Part shown: in pieces, positions 35,457 through 49,288 of the stretch
Layout: each line of letters opens with the position of its first letter
Numbering within the stretch: the stretch's first letter is position 1
Assembly: GCF_028009165.1 (NCBI RefSeq)
Contig: NC_079241.1
Location: forward strand, 5,828,001 to 5,892,000
Direction: 5' to 3'
DNA: 64,000 nt
From: Akanthomyces muscarius
Taxonomy: Eukaryota; Ascomycota; Sordariomycetes; Hypocreales; Cordycipitaceae
The notes under the pieces: model-generated
Told to the model about the DNA's origin: nothing
The model's input: only the letters and a program-made list of their open reading frames with translations
Database searches by the model: none
Translations under genes and position numbers: made by a program

Positions 35457-38400
35457 TATCAAGGTTTTCAGCCAAGCTGTCCCATCTCTGTCAGAGCGAT
35501 AAAAATGATAATGTCGTGCTGCTTTGAAATAACCTCTTTCTCTTGCACAATCATCAACATCGTTGGTAGTACATGCCGCGTTGTGTAGACAATCACCTAC
35601 CAAGGCTACGACTAGTTGGATTTCAATGAGCAAACTCATCGCGTTGAATTGTTTGAAAACTCGAGGTAAGAAAAAGCCAAGCTATCGGGAATGCTCTAGC
35701 TTGCGTGCCTGTTTGTGCCTGTGACAGCCGTCTCTGCAGACGAGGCTGCAGGGACATATGCATGCAATGCGGCGGTATCGTCTGCTGAGCCGTTGATATT
35801 GTTCCAACACCCCCTAGGTATCTACCAGGGTAGATGGTTAGTTCGCTGCAGGTGTTGCAGGACAGGCGGTCATGGGGTCGAGCGCAAGCCGGCTCATCGG
35901 TGTGCGTGTGACGTACAAAAACGCGTATGGCTCATATGGGATTTTGATGAAAAATGCAATATGCGAGGGATGCGAGTCTACCTAGGTAGGTATTGACCGA
36001 GGCCCCCTCGTAGGTACTGGTACAGCGCCCAAATGTTAGGCTTGACGTGCCAAGACCAAGCCCAGCTGCGCCATACAGGGGGTACTCGGTTCTAGACTGC
36101 TTGCCCGCACGGAAACATTGCTCATCTCCAAAAGCCAAAGCAATGCACACCAATGCATGCACGCATGCAATAAACAGTTTGCGTCCCCATCCATCCCATA
36201 TTCCGCCGCTAAATCCATCCCTGTGGCTCTGGGGTCGCTGTGTGCCAGTGGAGCAGCGCGGAGGCTCATCGACCTTGAATTTATGACCTGTCACCTTGAA
36301 ACGTTTCGACATTGACCAAACAAAGCTAAAGAACGACAATACGGAGCAGTTCATGCGGAAATGGCGTCTAGCTACCGGGCTAGGCTCGTTCCATCCGGCT
36401 TTATCGAACAGGGCCGGTCCTGGTGACGATAGCCGAAGCGTAACACGACCACACTTCGATGCTCTTGACACCAACACGGCCGAGATGATGATGGCCTTCC
36501 ATTGCCTGCCTGGCACTCACCTCGGCTTCATGTCCAGGCAGCCGCTAGCTGAACAATCCGGCGCGACCGACCGTTGGCCAAATTACGACCAAGCCCGTGC
36601 ACAAGTTTGGTGTTCTCGGCCCACTGCCCACGGCACTAGCCTGCACCAAACTCCAACCAGGTCCAGGTAAGGTATACACCAAGGATGACGCTTCAGCTCT
36701 GATGTTGAATTTGTCGCACGCAATCAGGGCTGCCCGCCACGTCGATCACTCCGACAGGGCGAAGAGTTTGCCATCGACTCATCATGTACATGTCTAGACC
36801 GCCACTGTCGTCAGTCCGCACAGCCATGTGTCGGGTTGCACTGCGCCGTCATGGTCCAACTGCTTCCTCAGTTTCTCCCCAGCAGGCAGCGCAAGTCACG
36901 GCGCTCGCATCGGATGGAGAAGAACCAGATGCGAAAAGCTTTAGCTTGCTACCGTCCGGCGCAAACCGAGAATCTTGTCCGGTAATCGGTTCAGCTGACA
37001 CAAGCTAAGTAGCCTGACAGAAGGACATCCTAAAAGTTGCCGTAGATACTGGGGATGCCAAACAGTTCTCAAGCATGACATTTTACCAGCCGTCAGACGA
37101 ACCAGACGAAGCAGAACTGTGAGCCCAATTCTCACCTACGCAGCAGATGTCCAGACAGCCCTTCGATGTGACCAATCTATGCGCCTGGGAGGGGGACTTG
37201 ACGTCCACCAATTGGGCAATGATTGGGCATGGCAATCTTCTCAAATGGTTGCTTCCTGTAATTCCAGCCCGAAAAGCCGTAGACATTCAGAATACTGGCC
37301 ATCTGGCCAGCACGTGCTGGTGATTGGCTGAGAAAGCACACTTTTGATTCGGGTGACTCCGCTGGTTTCAAGTCGTCACTGGCCAACAAGGGCAGGCACG
37401 CCGGGTTGCATTAGCCTTATTCCTTTGCAAGCCAGTGTCCCACAATGTGCTCGTGGGTGACTGCCGAGGAGTGACCAACCTTGCAGTCGTGTTCATGCAC
37501 AGGGCGAATTCTAACCCGCAGGCTCGGCGCTGTTACATGCGTGAATGATTACACGCCACCGCCGTTTTTACCTTTATCAGAAACGCCTCGTGCTCGTTGT
37601 GATGAACCGAAAGCCAATCAAGAATAGCTGGGTATTGTATCGGACGCTTTGCAAACATTGTGGCAGCCGCACCGTCCTGGCTCACAGAGATGGAAGCCTT
37701 CTAGCCCTGCCACAAGGGTATTGCTGTGGTGCATCGGTATTCTTCCGTGGAAATGATGGGGTCATTAGAATGCTTTGTAATGACCGAATTCCATTGTCAT
37801 GCTGGCTGCCTAATAAACGCCGATGTGAATGCGTGTGAGTGGAGAGACACGGTCACGCCCACCCTCGGTATGTAAGTCGTGCGGCCCGAGCTGTTGTACT
37901 TGTTGGCGAGAATTAGCTTATTGGGGTCGTGCAGCAAATGTAGTGCCTGCTCGTATATGGCCTAAGAAGGTGCTTTGTTCTTGCACATGCCCTAGGGCAG
38001 AACGAGTTGATACACCCTTGGCCATTCGCGTATGGCAAGTGTCCGGGCTCGATAGCAGGTTGGCAGGCAAACGACCGTAACGACGGACTTGGCCAACTCG
38101 CGAAGCCCGGAACCAGCTACATTACGGCCTTGCTTCACAAGGCCGGGGTAGAAGCTAGGCAAGACAAGACAAAGATGTGGCAACGGACTTTGCTGAAACA
38201 GAAACTTTCCCAAGGAGCAATAATTGGCCCCTAATGCACTGGCCTGATTTGAGTACGGGCGGGACGAGGTAGGCTCTGGGTCCGTTGGCTTTTGTCCAGA
38301 ACGTGTTTTGTATTGTTTCGCTCTCAATCGTGCTCGTATAGTGACATCGGCACAAGCTTGATACTTGTCAGCTATTTGTGCCTCGTTCCCTTGTGTCGGA

Positions 38401-40083
38401 TAGTGACCAGCGGCCATCCATGCTGGGCAAACATGTTAACTGATGGGGGTCACCAGAGCCGAAAACAAAGCCGTCGGTTTAGACCTGGCGTTGCCGCCGA
38501 TCCTATTGTCTGTCCAACGCTAATCATAGGTAGGTCATACGAAGCAAGCTACCGTAAACGGGGTAAAGTTACCGGGACGGGGCGTCGTCGGTGATGACGG
38601 AAGGTGGGAAGTGGCAGTGACCGGCCCGCCCAATCAGCGGAGAGGCGACCTATCAGTATTAGCTAGTGAGAGCAGAGGGCCGTCCGTCAAGTGTAGGTAC
38701 CTAATGCATCCAGCTGCAGCTGCAACTTGCAGGTCTAGGTAGGAGGTGTGACCGTGACTGCTGCGGGCATTTTTGGCAGTCATGTACCAAGTAGGTAGGG
38801 CTCCGAGCTCACTACTAAGTATCTACCTACCCCCTCCTAAGCGAGCCGGAGCATACGGACAGGGCGGCATGGGCCTGAAGGTGAAGGGTCAGGGGGGTGT
38901 GCTCTGTGGCGGTATCAAGATGGCAGGGTGTGGTTTGGTCAAGTGGGATACCGGTACTTAGGTACCCATGCGTGAGTTCATGTGTAGGTCTAGGAAAGCC
39001 TATGCGTTCGAGCTCAGTCAGGACGACTCGGAAGGGCAAGCGAATGGATGATACTGTGGAAAAGAAACAAGAGCCGAATTCAGAGATCGAGTATAACAAG
39101 TAGATGCGCCGTATGCTGGAAGCTCTCGTCCAATCTGATGTTTGGTGCCGGCAAGGCGCACCCCTCCCGCCCAACGCATCAGCGCTAGGGCAGGCACCAA
39201 CCACGACAGGAACGTTAGCTGTGGCTGTGGCTGGCAAGCTGGCGCTGGCAAGCTGGGGGGCCACAGAACAACTTTCCTGACGGGCTGTGCTCGTGGTGTT
39301 GGGTTGCAGCAGAGCCAACTCTGCTTGTATGCTCAACCCCAGGGCCGCTGAAAATATGCCACGCAGGCCCGCTTGCCCGCTTGCCCGCCTCTAGCTGGTG
39401 GAGCCTCTTCACTGAATTTTTCTTTCCCTGCCAGGATCTTCGTCCCGTACCGTGCTACCTGGCAAGACCAGCTGTGATTGAAATGGTGCAGACTTGTAAG
39501 CTTCTGATCCCATGACGGGGCTTCTTTTTAAAGATGAAGGAATTTTCGCTGTTGTGCAACAGTGAACAGGGTGGACCAACGGTGTAGAATGCTGTGCTCA
39601 GCAGCCAGCCAACGTGGCGCTCGAGGTAGGTAGATAGCCTGTAAGTACAGCAGCTTGTGCTCCATACCTGTAACTTCAACGGTAGGTACCAAGGCAGGAA
39701 GAAAATGGGCTGCGCCGAATCTAACCACACATTCATCAGGATACTTTGGAGAGAGGGGAAAGACTGGCGATGAGTGCCCAAGTGCATGCAAGTAAGGTAG
39801 GTCCAGGATCCACGAGGTGCTTCGTTGCATGACCATGGCTTTGCCTTCCAGTAGTCTTCGTAGTTGAACATGCTGCGCTGGACAAGGGTTCTCCTGCCCC
39901 AGCTCGGACAGGCACAATTTACATGATCAAGAGGCCTCTTGTGACGGCAAAGTGCCTGACGTAAAATATCGTCTTTGCATCTCGCCATTGGAACTACGAG
40001 ATGACATGTGTACGTCTGCATCATGTACATATATATTCCATCGTCTGTATTATACTTGGCTATTGACTGCATGGTGAGGCTGG

Positions 40084-40112
40084 CCTACCTAAGGTACCTA
40101 CCTAGGTACTCA
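40084..40112. repeat. TACCTA/TAGGTA palindrome cluster
   Basis: CCTACCTAAGGTACCTACC followed by TAGGTACTC, an imperfect inverted repeat, about 0.9 kb upstream of the Mms1-like gene. Confidence 0.75.
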
Positions 40113-40966
40113 TGAATGCCAACCGGGTACCTACAGCGTCTGGGGCAGCCCCCACCAGTACTTGGGTGCCGCTGTGGACATTGCTGCTGCTGCTGTCTTC
40201 GCACAGGCGGCACAGCTAGCAAAGTAGGTACAGTGGGCTGCAGGTACATCCTCAGGCCCTGGCCATGGCTGGCAGGCCTACGCCGCACCTGGATTGGATT
40301 TAAGTACCAACCTACCCAGCGGACTGCTCCATTCTCTCCCGCACGCACGCCCGAGCCGTAGGTAGGTAGGTACTCCAGCGCGCACACACCACGTTATAAG
40401 GTACGCTCTCTTCTACCGTGGCCCATCCATCACCCGATCTCTTCGCCGCCTTCGCTGCCGTCTTCCACCGTTGCCTAATTTCTTCCTCTTCTCCGACCTC
40501 TTTACAGATTACGGCTGGTCTGACTTTGGTCAGCCACTTATTAGAGTCTGACCTTTTTTGCCCTGCTCTTCCGATAACTTGTGCCGCCAGAGTTCCTGCT
40601 ACCCTCAGCCCGGCCGCCGCTTCGTACACCACAGCACGCTCGCCTGACCTTGCATCAACCTGCAGGTCGAGGTAGTCTTACCCGCTCTCTGCTCACCACC
40701 ACTACCACCACCACCACCTTATTTTCCCGTACTGGGATTTTGTTTCTCAGCATCCTTGATCCATTTGATTCTTTGTAGTCTGATCAGGTTGGAAGATGCA
40801 GCGACTTTTTGCCTTGTCTGTTTCGTTTTGGTCGGCAGCACAATAACGTCTGGTTTACATCACCATCTTCGATAGCAGAAACTTCAGCTGCATACTTCGA
40901 CCGTCTTCGTTTGCCGCCAACTTGTTTTTGACCTTGATTTGCCGTGTCGGTAACTACTGACAGGTC

Positions 40967-43900
40967 ATGGCTTTTCAAACCAACGTACTTCGCGACGGCC
41001 AGTGGGTTACCGAGACGGTCAATTTGCAAGCTGCACTCGAGGCGTCTGCTTTTGAAAAGCCCCCTTCTGACCCGAACCCCCCAGAGCCACCAACTCTAGG
41101 CGTTTTGACAAGAACTGTGGTAGAAAGTCCGGTCACGAAATGGATTCTTCCACTGTCAATCCGGTCCACTAAGCAAACGGATATTGCCTTCATCGGGGTA
41201 CGTCGTCGCGGCTTGCACTTTGCGCAGTTAGCCCACACTATACTGCTCCAACGTCCAAAACTAATAAGTCATTTTGCGCAATAGGAACATTTCGTCCAGA
41301 TCAGTGAGCTCGGAAAGGACGGCCAACTTCACGAGGTTATCAGAAAGAAAGGGTTTGGGCCTAAAATTCGAAGTGCCGTCGTTCTTGGCGTAGGCTCAGA
41401 CTCCGGCATTATTAATGGTACTGTGGCAGTCCGAGCCAAGTCAGAGGACGGCAGCCCCCAATGGCGTCAGCCGGCTGCTGAACCAGACGACTCTCCAACG
41501 CCTCAAGCTGGCATCCCTCCACAAGTGCTGGCCCTCATGCTTGAGAATGGTGACATAGTCTTTCTGTTCCTCCGTAAGAGGCCCGACTCGACACTCGAAT
41601 TCGTCGTCAGCAAGCACAAGCTGCCAAGATTAGTTCCATACATCGGTTATCATTTAGCCGTAGATCCATCTTCTCGATACATGGCTGCTTCGACCCCCGA
41701 GGGTGTCTTGATTGTATACGAGTTACAGTCTTGGACAGACCTCAAGTCGCGATACATCGAGGATGGATCTTTCTCGCCCATTCGCCGGATTCATTTACGC
41801 ACTGTTCAAGGAGTCATACACAACATGAACTTCCTTTTTCCGCGTCCCGAGGACGACTATCACATCATCCTTCTGCTCATTGTCATTCGCAAGGAAAGGC
41901 CGACTGCTGAGCCGGTTTCGAGAATGCTTACGTACGACTGGGAGCTTGGTGATAACCTCAAGACTGTCTTTCATGAGGAAAAGACTGGAAACCGTTTACC
42001 GGCCGAGCACAAAATGCCAATTTTGTTGATCCCGCTCAAATTCAAAACGGCTTTTTTCGCCGTATCTAAGAATAGTATCGGCGTCGTCAAGCATGCCCTA
42101 TCTGGCTCTCCCGAGTATGAGCGATTGAGCACCGATATGCCAAAGCGAACCAAGTTTCACAACGGCAAGGGTGAACCGTTGTGGACTGCATGGACGCGCC
42201 CAGCACGGCGGCATGCATATTTTCAGCGAACAGACATTATATTTCTCGCCCGCGAGGACGGCGCCTTTATCTTTGTGGATATCGACCAGAAAGAGATGGT
42301 GCCTTCCGTCATCAATGTCGGCTGTTTGGAAACCAACATAAACACAGCTTTTGCAACATCGTACGATCTCTTTTCCGACGTCTTGATCGTTGGTGGAGAC
42401 TCAGGCCCTGGTGGCGTATGGAAGGTACGCAATCGCACATCGCAGTCGATCCCTTAGCTTCACTGACACCCTGCTTCCCGGACAGCTGGCGCCTCGAACT
42501 GACCTCGACCAAGTTAATGTAACGCCAAACTGGTCCCCTGTTGTTGATGTAGCAACGACCTACGAGCCGGTGATAGCGAGAGACCCTGGAGCTCGACAGA
42601 GAAATGGACCCAGTATGACCGGCCGAAAGCCCGACAGCATCTTCACAGCATCCGGGAGAGGCTGCAAAGGAAGTATAACGCAATGGCGCTCGGGAGTTCA
42701 GGCCAAGATCGGGCTGGATATTGAATCAGGTGAACCAAATAAGCAGGCATGGATTTTCCCCGTCAACGAACAAGGAGGTCCCGCTCTCTTTGGAATTCTC
42801 ACTCTCCCGCACTCAACTCGGGTCCTGCAATTTGCCAAAGACTTCAGCCAGGTCCAAGAGATAGAAGGCGAGGATACTTTATTGGATCTTTCCAGCCGTA
42901 CTCTTTTTGCAACCCAGCAACCTGACAGCAGCATTTTGCAAATCACCGAAGCATTTATCTGTATCACCGGCCCCGCTGAAAAGTATGCTCCGTTTGACCG
43001 TCGACGACCTCTGTTTGAAAATGCTGACAGCTTTGCTAGATCTCGGACAACATTTGAAGAGTTACTTGGCGCGCCTGACATGCGAATTGACAAAGCCCAT
43101 AGCCATGCGAACGCGATTATTCTGTGTGCGCAAGACAGAGACCGAGCTGAGATATTCGTCGTGAAGCAACAAGCTGCCAGCTTCAATCTTGTCAAGACCT
43201 GGACGATAGAGGGTGAAGTCACGGCCGTGAGCCTCTTGAATGTCCTGGGGGAGAGACTGGCAGCTGTCGCATCTATTGGTGAAGGGCAGCCGAGTCTCTC
43301 TCTCTACACATTGGATGGCCACCGGAATGCCGAGACAGCTCTGAGCACACAAGGTAACGCAGCTGATTCTCTGGGCCTTGAGGCTATAACGAGCATATGC
43401 GCCGTGGATGACGAGTTGAAAGCGCCCGTGCTAGTACTGGGTACCAGGTGCGGCCACCTGATTACCATGCCTGTCTCCCAAGACGAACCGGGGCAACTCA
43501 CTTGGGTGACAGAGACTGTGGGAATTTCTCCAGTAGAGATATTCCCTGCACCACAATCTCTGCATTCTAAAAAAATAGTTTTCGCCAGCTGCGATGGCAG
43601 CTTGATGATGCTGTCCAATTATTCAGCGAAGAAGCGATGCTTCTGTTCCAAAAGTGTCGTTGTACCGACAGATTTGAACGACCTAGCTATGCCCTCACCA
43701 CCTATACATTCTATTTGCAGCCTCGACGATAACCTTTCGGAGCACGTCGGACACATGTCATTGCTCATGCTGGCGGGATCCAGAATTTTGATGACGGATA
43801 TCTGGCCACAAGTCGGGCTTGTGCCCCGATCGATGACGCTCGAGGGATCGCCCTCAAGAGTTATTTACTCGCGAACATGGAAGTGCCTCATCGTTGCTTT

Positions 43901-45149
43901 GCTTAAGAATGACCGGCCAACCCTGGAATTCTTGGATCCCGAGACAGGTGCAATGATCTCTGACCCCTCGGACAAGGAAAAGAATTCTTCAGAGTTCATT
44001 TCCGGCTTGGGTCATGAAGGGGACCGAATTTACGGCCTGCACGAATGGCTCTATGTCAAAGATGGGCGAACCTTTTCTTTCATTCTCGTGACGACGAAAG
44101 ATGGCCGACTCTTAATAGTGTCATTGAAGGAGACGGAAGCGATGACAGAAGACGGAGCGGTGCGGCGTCTCAAATACTGGACACGATACAAGAAATGGCT
44201 TCCTGGGCCAGTCAGCGCCATCACCGGCGATGCTGATGGGCTGATATTCTGTGTGGACCGCACACTGCACTGGGAGGTTTTGGATCTGGTCGATAAAAAG
44301 CTCAAGCCGATGAAGGAATATCAACTGGACTCTCCAGCAGTTCAGCTGAAAATAGTGGATGGCAAAATTCATGCTTTGACATTGACAAACTCGCTGGAAA
44401 TTATCGACCATCGCACAAATACCGGAACTGGCATGCTTCTGCTTCACACGGATCAGGTGGCGAGGCGGACCATCCATATGCTGGACATTGGCAGCAACGT
44501 TGAAGGCTCAGAAGCCGGACCCGTTACGTTATTGGCAGACTATAGAAATGGATTCGCAGGTGTATGGGTTCCCCATGGCCAAGACAACCACGAGCTACAG
44601 GCAGTGTTCGAGGGTCTTTTACCCAGCTCTGTGCGTCGCTTTGTCAAAACTTGGAGCCGGCCGCCGTGGGTGGCTGCGAACCGAGCATTACGCTACGGGG
44701 CGCTACCTAGCAGCAACGACGGGGCAGAGATTCTGGGGGTAGGGTTGGACGGTGCCTTGTATCAATTTACACTGATCGAAGTCGAGCTCTGGCGGCTTCT
44801 CTGCCTCATACAGACTCTGGCACATCGCAGCCCGTTGCTATATCCGCTTTACAACCCAGCAATAGGCAGCGACTCTGGTGACGAGGATGCGGAGTTGGAG
44901 CCTCAACTGCATCCCAGATTGATGCACATTGATGGCGATATTCTGGAAAAATGTACAGAATGGCGGGTGCTGGAAAAGATAGTGGGCAACGGGGACGGGC
45001 TCGATTTGTTCTGCGAATACCTTGACGGCATCGAGGGCGGGTTGTGCACCGGCAGCTTCCGGGACAGCACAGATGAAGAATGGCGCTACAACAAATATTT
45101 TGAAGTGGCCTATGATATATTAGAATATCTCTTGGCCCCAGTTATATAG
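40967..45149 (+). CDS. Mms1/DDB1/CPSF-A family beta-propeller protein
   Basis: Exons 40967..41197, 41285..42424 and 42486..45149; introns of 87 and 61 bp; 1,344 aa. The N-terminal half (TKWILPLSIRS, then HFVQISELGKDGQLHEVIRKKGFG, and long WD/beta-propeller-like repeats) fits the Mms1-N / DDB1-type propeller family. The C-terminus contains the CPSF-A-like signature HIDGDILEKC, comparable to the IDGDL block of DDB1. In yeast Mms1 links the Rtt101 cullin ligase to replication-fork repair; a cullin-adaptor role here is inference. A splicing-related paralogue (Rse1/SF3B3) or CPSF160 was considered; the sequence is more diverged than expected for those. No catalytic motif is expected or seen. Confidence 0.75.
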
Positions 45150-46111
45150 GCCATGATAGCCCAGGTAGACACTAGCATTGGTTTCGCTACGTTTAGTTGG
45201 AGATGTTGCATCGGCGCATGGAAGTGTTGGCCCACGTGCTATATTTTCGGTATATACGTGTATCATCTACTTGTGCTCTGGTGAAATGTGACTCGAGTTA
45301 TAGACAGAGCTGATAGGCAAGTAGATTCAACGGACTAGTTACCGTGAGGTCATGTGCGTGCCGATTGATTCTTTGCATGTCGAGGCTACCAGTGAGTCAA
45401 GCAAGGCTGATGACTCAGACTAGGCATGCCTGCTCTAGGAGGAGAAAGGCGTGCACGGGTTCTGAAAGGACTTTGACTAGAAAATGCAAGATGGGGGTCA
45501 GAGCTTGGGAGCTGAGGAAGCTTGTTGGCACCTTGGCTTGCTAGGCAGGACATGTCACGATGCCGTTTGTACCTTGGGTAGTTGTGAAGTGAGCAGCCCT
45601 CTGACTGCTAACTGGTGGCGATGACAGTGACAGCCGCGGGGCAGCAAGCCCCGCCATCAAGTGCCCCGCCACAGGGTGCGATAGGCCGACACGGCGACAG
45701 GGAAGTGTTGGCACAGTGGGTTGTCGAGTTACTCAGTAGAATTACAGGGCACACAGAGCCTGCCTGGGTTTTATTAGGTATACCTTAGTGGCCATGGCCA
45801 GATCTAGGTGTCTTGCTGGGGCTCGCCATGGCTACGGCCAAATCCTGTGGCACAGCCAGAGGTTTAACCCCACATCAGCATGCCCATTTGGCCAGACAAT
45901 CGAGAGGCAAAAAAAAAAAAAAGTAACTGGCCATTAAATCCGCGCGCAGGCAGGGCTTGCTTGCTCTGCACGAAAACCCCGTTGCTTTCTTCCACCCTCC
46001 ATCCTCTACAGCCCCCGCAACATCGCCGAATCGCGGGAGGAATAAAAAACAGACAAGGCCAAAGCCTGTAGCATCGACCACGGGACTTTTTCTTTCGCCT
46101 ACCGATCCAAA
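45150..46111. other. Intergenic between Mms1-like gene and eIF5B
   Basis: About 960 bp with no recognisable gene. The last 150 bp, T/C- and A-rich, should hold the eIF5B promoter and leader. A 14-nt poly-A run lies near 45909. Confidence 0.5.
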
Positions 46112-49100
46112 ATGGCACCCAAAAAGAAGGGAAACAAGAAGGGCCAGGACGACTGGGAGGCCGACCTGGGCGAGAGCATTGCCCCGCCGGGTGCTAATGG
46201 CGAGCCCATCGCCGACGATGCAAATGCCAACGGCGACGACGAAGCCGCCTCCGGAGGCGGCGGCGGTCTGATGGCCCAGCTGCGCAAGAACAAGGACAAG
46301 CGCAAGAAGAAGGGTGGCCAGGACAACGATTTTGTCGACGGCGAAGACGCCTCCGGCGCCCCCCCTCCAGCCGACGACGCCGACAAAGCCCCCGAAGAGG
46401 CCACCATTGACGACGAGTTTGCTCTTCCTGTCAAGAAGGGCAAGGGCGGCAAGGCCAAGCCGGAGCCCGCGGCCGCGGCTGCTGACGAGGACGGCGAGGA
46501 CGGCGGCCGCATCCTAACAAAGGCCGAGAAGGAGAAGCTCAAGAAGGAGCGCGAGAAGCAAAGAAAAAGAGAGCAGGCTGCCAAGAAGAAGACAACCACT
46601 CCCGCAAAGGCCGAGCCTGCAAAGCCTGCGGCCAAGGAGACAGCTGCTGCTGTCCCCGAGCCTTCCACTCCCGATCCTGCTGCCGACGCCGGGGGCAAGA
46701 AGAAGAAGCTCCCCGCTCACATTGCCAGAATTCAGCAGCAGCAAGAAGAGCTTAGACGCCAAAAGGAGGAAGAGGAGCGCATCAGGGCTGAAGTCGCCGC
46801 CAGGGACGCCGAAGCTGATCGTCTCGCCGAGGAGGACGAGAAGCGCAAAGAAGAGGCAAGGGCCCTGAAGAAGCAGAAAGAAAAGGAGCGTATCGAGCAG
46901 CTCAAGAAAGAAGGCAAATTCATGACCAAGGCCCAAAAGGAGGAAAAGGCCCGCAATGAGCGCAAGCTCCAGCAGATGTTGGCGGCCGGTATCAAGGTTG
47001 GCCCTGCGGACGAGGAATCCGCTCCTAAGAAGAAGGCCGCCCCCGAGAAGAAGCGCAAGAGCAAGATGGAGCAAAAGGCCGAAGAGGAGGCCGCCCTTGC
47101 TGCCGCTGCTGAGAGAGCCAGGCTGCAGGCTGAGGAGGCCCTGAAAAAGGCCGAGGACGAAAAGAAGGCCAAGCAAAAGGAAGAGGCCGCTAAGAAGGCT
47201 GCCGAGGAAAGTGACGTTGAGGACGATTGGGAGGCGGCTGCTGCTGATGATGACGATGTCAAGGACAGCTGGGATGCTGATAGCGACGAGGAGGCTGAGA
47301 AGAAGGCCGCGGCCCTGGCCTCGCGGCCCAAGAAGACCGATGAGGATGAAGACTCTGACGACGACTCTGATGAGGACAGCGAAGATGACGAGGAACTCTC
47401 CAGAGCGCAGGCTGCCGAGGCTCAGCGGAAGAAGGAAGCCGCCGAGCGCCGTGCCATCGCCCACAAGGCTGCCATGGATGCCCGTTCCAAAGACGATCTC
47501 CGATCGCCTATTTGCTGTATTCTGGGTCACGTCGATACCGGTAAGACCAAACTACTGGACAAGGTCCGACAGACCAACGTCCAGGAAGGTGAAGCTGGTG
47601 GCATTACCCAGCAAATTGGTGCCACATATTTCCCCGTCGAGGCCATCAAGCAAAAGACTCATGTCATCAACAAGGACGGCGCTTTCGAGTTCAAGGTTCC
47701 TGGTCTCTTGGTCATCGACACACCTGGCCACGAGTCTTTCTCTAACCTACGATCCCGCGGTTCCTCGCTCTGTAACATTGCCATTCTGGTTGTTGACATC
47801 ATGCACGGTCTTGAGCCCCAGACTCTCGAGTCGATGCGTCTGCTCCGCGAGCGCAAGACTCCCTTCATTGTCGCCCTGAACAAGATTGACAGACTCTTTG
47901 GCTGGAAGAAGATTGACAACAACGGTTTCCAGGAGAGTTTGCAACTTCAGAACAAGGCTGTTCACAACGAGTTCGACAAGCGTCTGTCCGAGACCAAGCT
48001 CGCCTTTGCCGAGCAGGGTTTCAACGCCGAGCTCTTTTACGAGAACCCTTCCATGTCCAAGAACGTCTCTCTGGTTCCCACCTCTGCTCACACCGGAGAG
48101 GGTATCCCTGACATGCTCAAGCTTATCATCCAGCTTACCCAGGAGCGCATGACCAATGCCCTGATGTACCTGTCCGAAGTTCAGGCCACAGTTCTCGAAG
48201 TCAAGGCTATCGAAGGTTTCGGTATGACCATTGACGTCATTCTCTCCAACGGTATTCTGAAGGAGGGTGACCGCATCGTGGTATGCGGTACAGAAGGCGC
48301 GATCAAGACAAATATCAGAGCCCTGCTCACACCGGCGCCTTTGAAGGAGTTGCGTCTCAAGTCTCAATACGTGCACAACAAAGAAGTCAAGGCTGCTCTT
48401 GGTATCAAGATCAGCGCCCCCGGACTGGAAGGTGCCATTGCTGGTTCCCGCCTGATGGTCGTCGGCCCTGACGATGACGAAGACGATATCGAGGATGAGG
48501 TTCTGTCGGACCTTGACAACCTGCTGAGCCGAGTAGAAAAGTCTGGACGCGGTGTCAGCGTCCAGGCCTCCACCCTCGGTTCCCTGGAGGCTCTGCTGGA
48601 CTTCCTCAAGGACTGCAAGATTCCCGTCGCCAACGTCGGCATCGGCCCCGTCTACAAGCGCGACGTGATGCAGTGCGGCATCATGCTGGAGAAGGCGCCC
48701 GACCTGGCCATCATGATGTGCTTCGACGTCAAGGTGGACAAGGAGGCGCAGCAGTACGCCGACGAGCAGGGCATCAAGATCTTCACCGCCGACATCATCT
48801 ACCACCTGTTTGACGCCTTCAACGCGCACATGAAGGAGATGCTGGACAAGAAGCGCGAGGAGTCGAAGCTGCTGGCCGTCTTCCCCTGTGTGCTCAAGCC
48901 CGTCGCCATTTTCAACAAGACGGGCCCCATCGTCATTGGCGTCGATGTCATCGACGGGCAGCTCAAGATTAACACTCCCATCGCCGCCGTCAAGACGAAC
49001 CCCGTCACCAACGTCAAGGAGATTATCAAGCTCGGCCGCGTCACGTCGATCGAGCGCGAGCACAAGCAGATCCCCGTCTGCAAAAAGGGTCAGCCCTCGG

Positions 49101-49288
49101 TCGCCATCAAGATTGAGATGGGCGGCACCCAGCCTACCTACGGCCGCCAGCTCGAGGAGTCGGACCAGCTCTACAGCCACATCTCCCGCGCCAGCATCAA
49201 CTGCCTCAAGGAGTTTTACCGCGAGGAGGTGACGAACCCCGAGTGGAACCTGATTGTCAAGCTGAAGCCCCTGCTGGATATCCCGTAA
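46112..49288 (+). CDS. Translation initiation factor eIF5B
   Basis: Single exon, 1,058 aa. Residues 1-460 are a highly charged KE/DE-rich low-complexity arm with long coiled-coil-like stretches, as in all eukaryotic eIF5B. The GTPase domain follows with G1 [12 protein letters not shown] (about 471), G2 [11 protein letters not shown]3 DTPGHESF (about 536) and G4 NKID (about 589), then domains II, III and IV (ending [13 protein letters not shown]). eIF5B promotes 60S subunit joining with GTP hydrolysis. The ATG has an A at -3 (CAAAATGG). It is convergent with the Hsp110 gene. Confidence 0.97.
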   Translation: MAPKKKGNKKGQDDWEADLGESIAPPGANGEPIADDANANGDDEAASGGGGGLMAQLRKNKDKRKKKGGQDNDFVDGEDASGAPPPADDADKAPEEATIDDEFALPVKKGKGGKAKPEPAAAAADEDGEDGGRILTKAEKEKLKKEREKQRKREQAAKKKTTTPAKAEPAKPAAKETAAAVPEPSTPDPAADAGGKKKKLPAHIARIQQQQEELRRQKEEEERIRAEVAARDAEADRLAEEDEKRKEEARALKKQKEKERIEQLKKEGKFMTKAQKEEKARNERKLQQMLAAGIKVGPADEESAPKKKAAPEKKRKSKMEQKAEEEAALAAAAERARLQAEEALKKAEDEKKAKQKEEAAKKAAEESDVEDDWEAAAADDDDVKDSWDADSDEEAEKKAAALASRPKKTDEDEDSDDDSDEDSEDDEELSRAQAAEAQRKKEAAERRAIAHKAAMDARSKDDLRSPICCILGHVDTGKTKLLDKVRQTNVQEGEAGGITQQIGATYFPVEAIKQKTHVINKDGAFEFKVPGLLVIDTPGHESFSNLRSRGSSLCNIAILVVDIMHGLEPQTLESMRLLRERKTPFIVALNKIDRLFGWKKIDNNGFQESLQLQNKAVHNEFDKRLSETKLAFAEQGFNAELFYENPSMSKNVSLVPTSAHTGEGIPDMLKLIIQLTQERMTNALMYLSEVQATVLEVKAIEGFGMTIDVILSNGILKEGDRIVVCGTEGAIKTNIRALLTPAPLKELRLKSQYVHNKEVKAALGIKISAPGLEGAIAGSRLMVVGPDDDEDDIEDEVLSDLDNLLSRVEKSGRGVSVQASTLGSLEALLDFLKDCKIPVANVGIGPVYKRDVMQCGIMLEKAPDLAIMMCFDVKVDKEAQQYADEQGIKIFTADIIYHLFDAFNAHMKEMLDKKREESKLLAVFPCVLKPVAIFNKTGPIVIGVDVIDGQLKINTPIAAVKTNPVTNVKEIIKLGRVTSIEREHKQIPVCKKGQPSVAIKIEMGGTQPTYGRQLEESDQLYSHISRASINCLKEFYREEVTNPEWNLIVKLKPLLDIP

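Larger units (their letters stand above)
34987..40966. other. 6-kb region without recognisable genes, rich in TAGGTA/TACCTA motifs
   Basis: Lies between two divergent starts (RabGAP and Mms1-like). Open frames of up to about 205 codons occur on both strands, but none resembles a known family, and composition looks random. Short palindromic motifs such as CTACCTACCTAGGTACCTAGG (35431 onward), TACCTAGGTAGG (near 35982), CCTACCTAAGGTACCTACC (near 40084) and GTAGGTAGGTAGGTAC (near 40358) recur. The last about 550 bp (40,400-40,966) is pyrimidine-rich and probably holds the Mms1-like gene leader, perhaps with an intron ending at ACTGACAG just before the ATG. Non-coding transcripts cannot be excluded. 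Confidence 0.6.

Noticed and set aside
35932..36516. 194-codon minus-strand ORF in the 6-kb gap
   Set aside because: No family resemblance or splice-consistent extension; Cys/Ser/Arg-rich random-looking composition. Kept only as part of the gap description.
39455..40072. 205-codon minus-strand ORF in the 6-kb gap
   Set aside because: No recognisable domain; spans TAGGTA repeats; likely chance.
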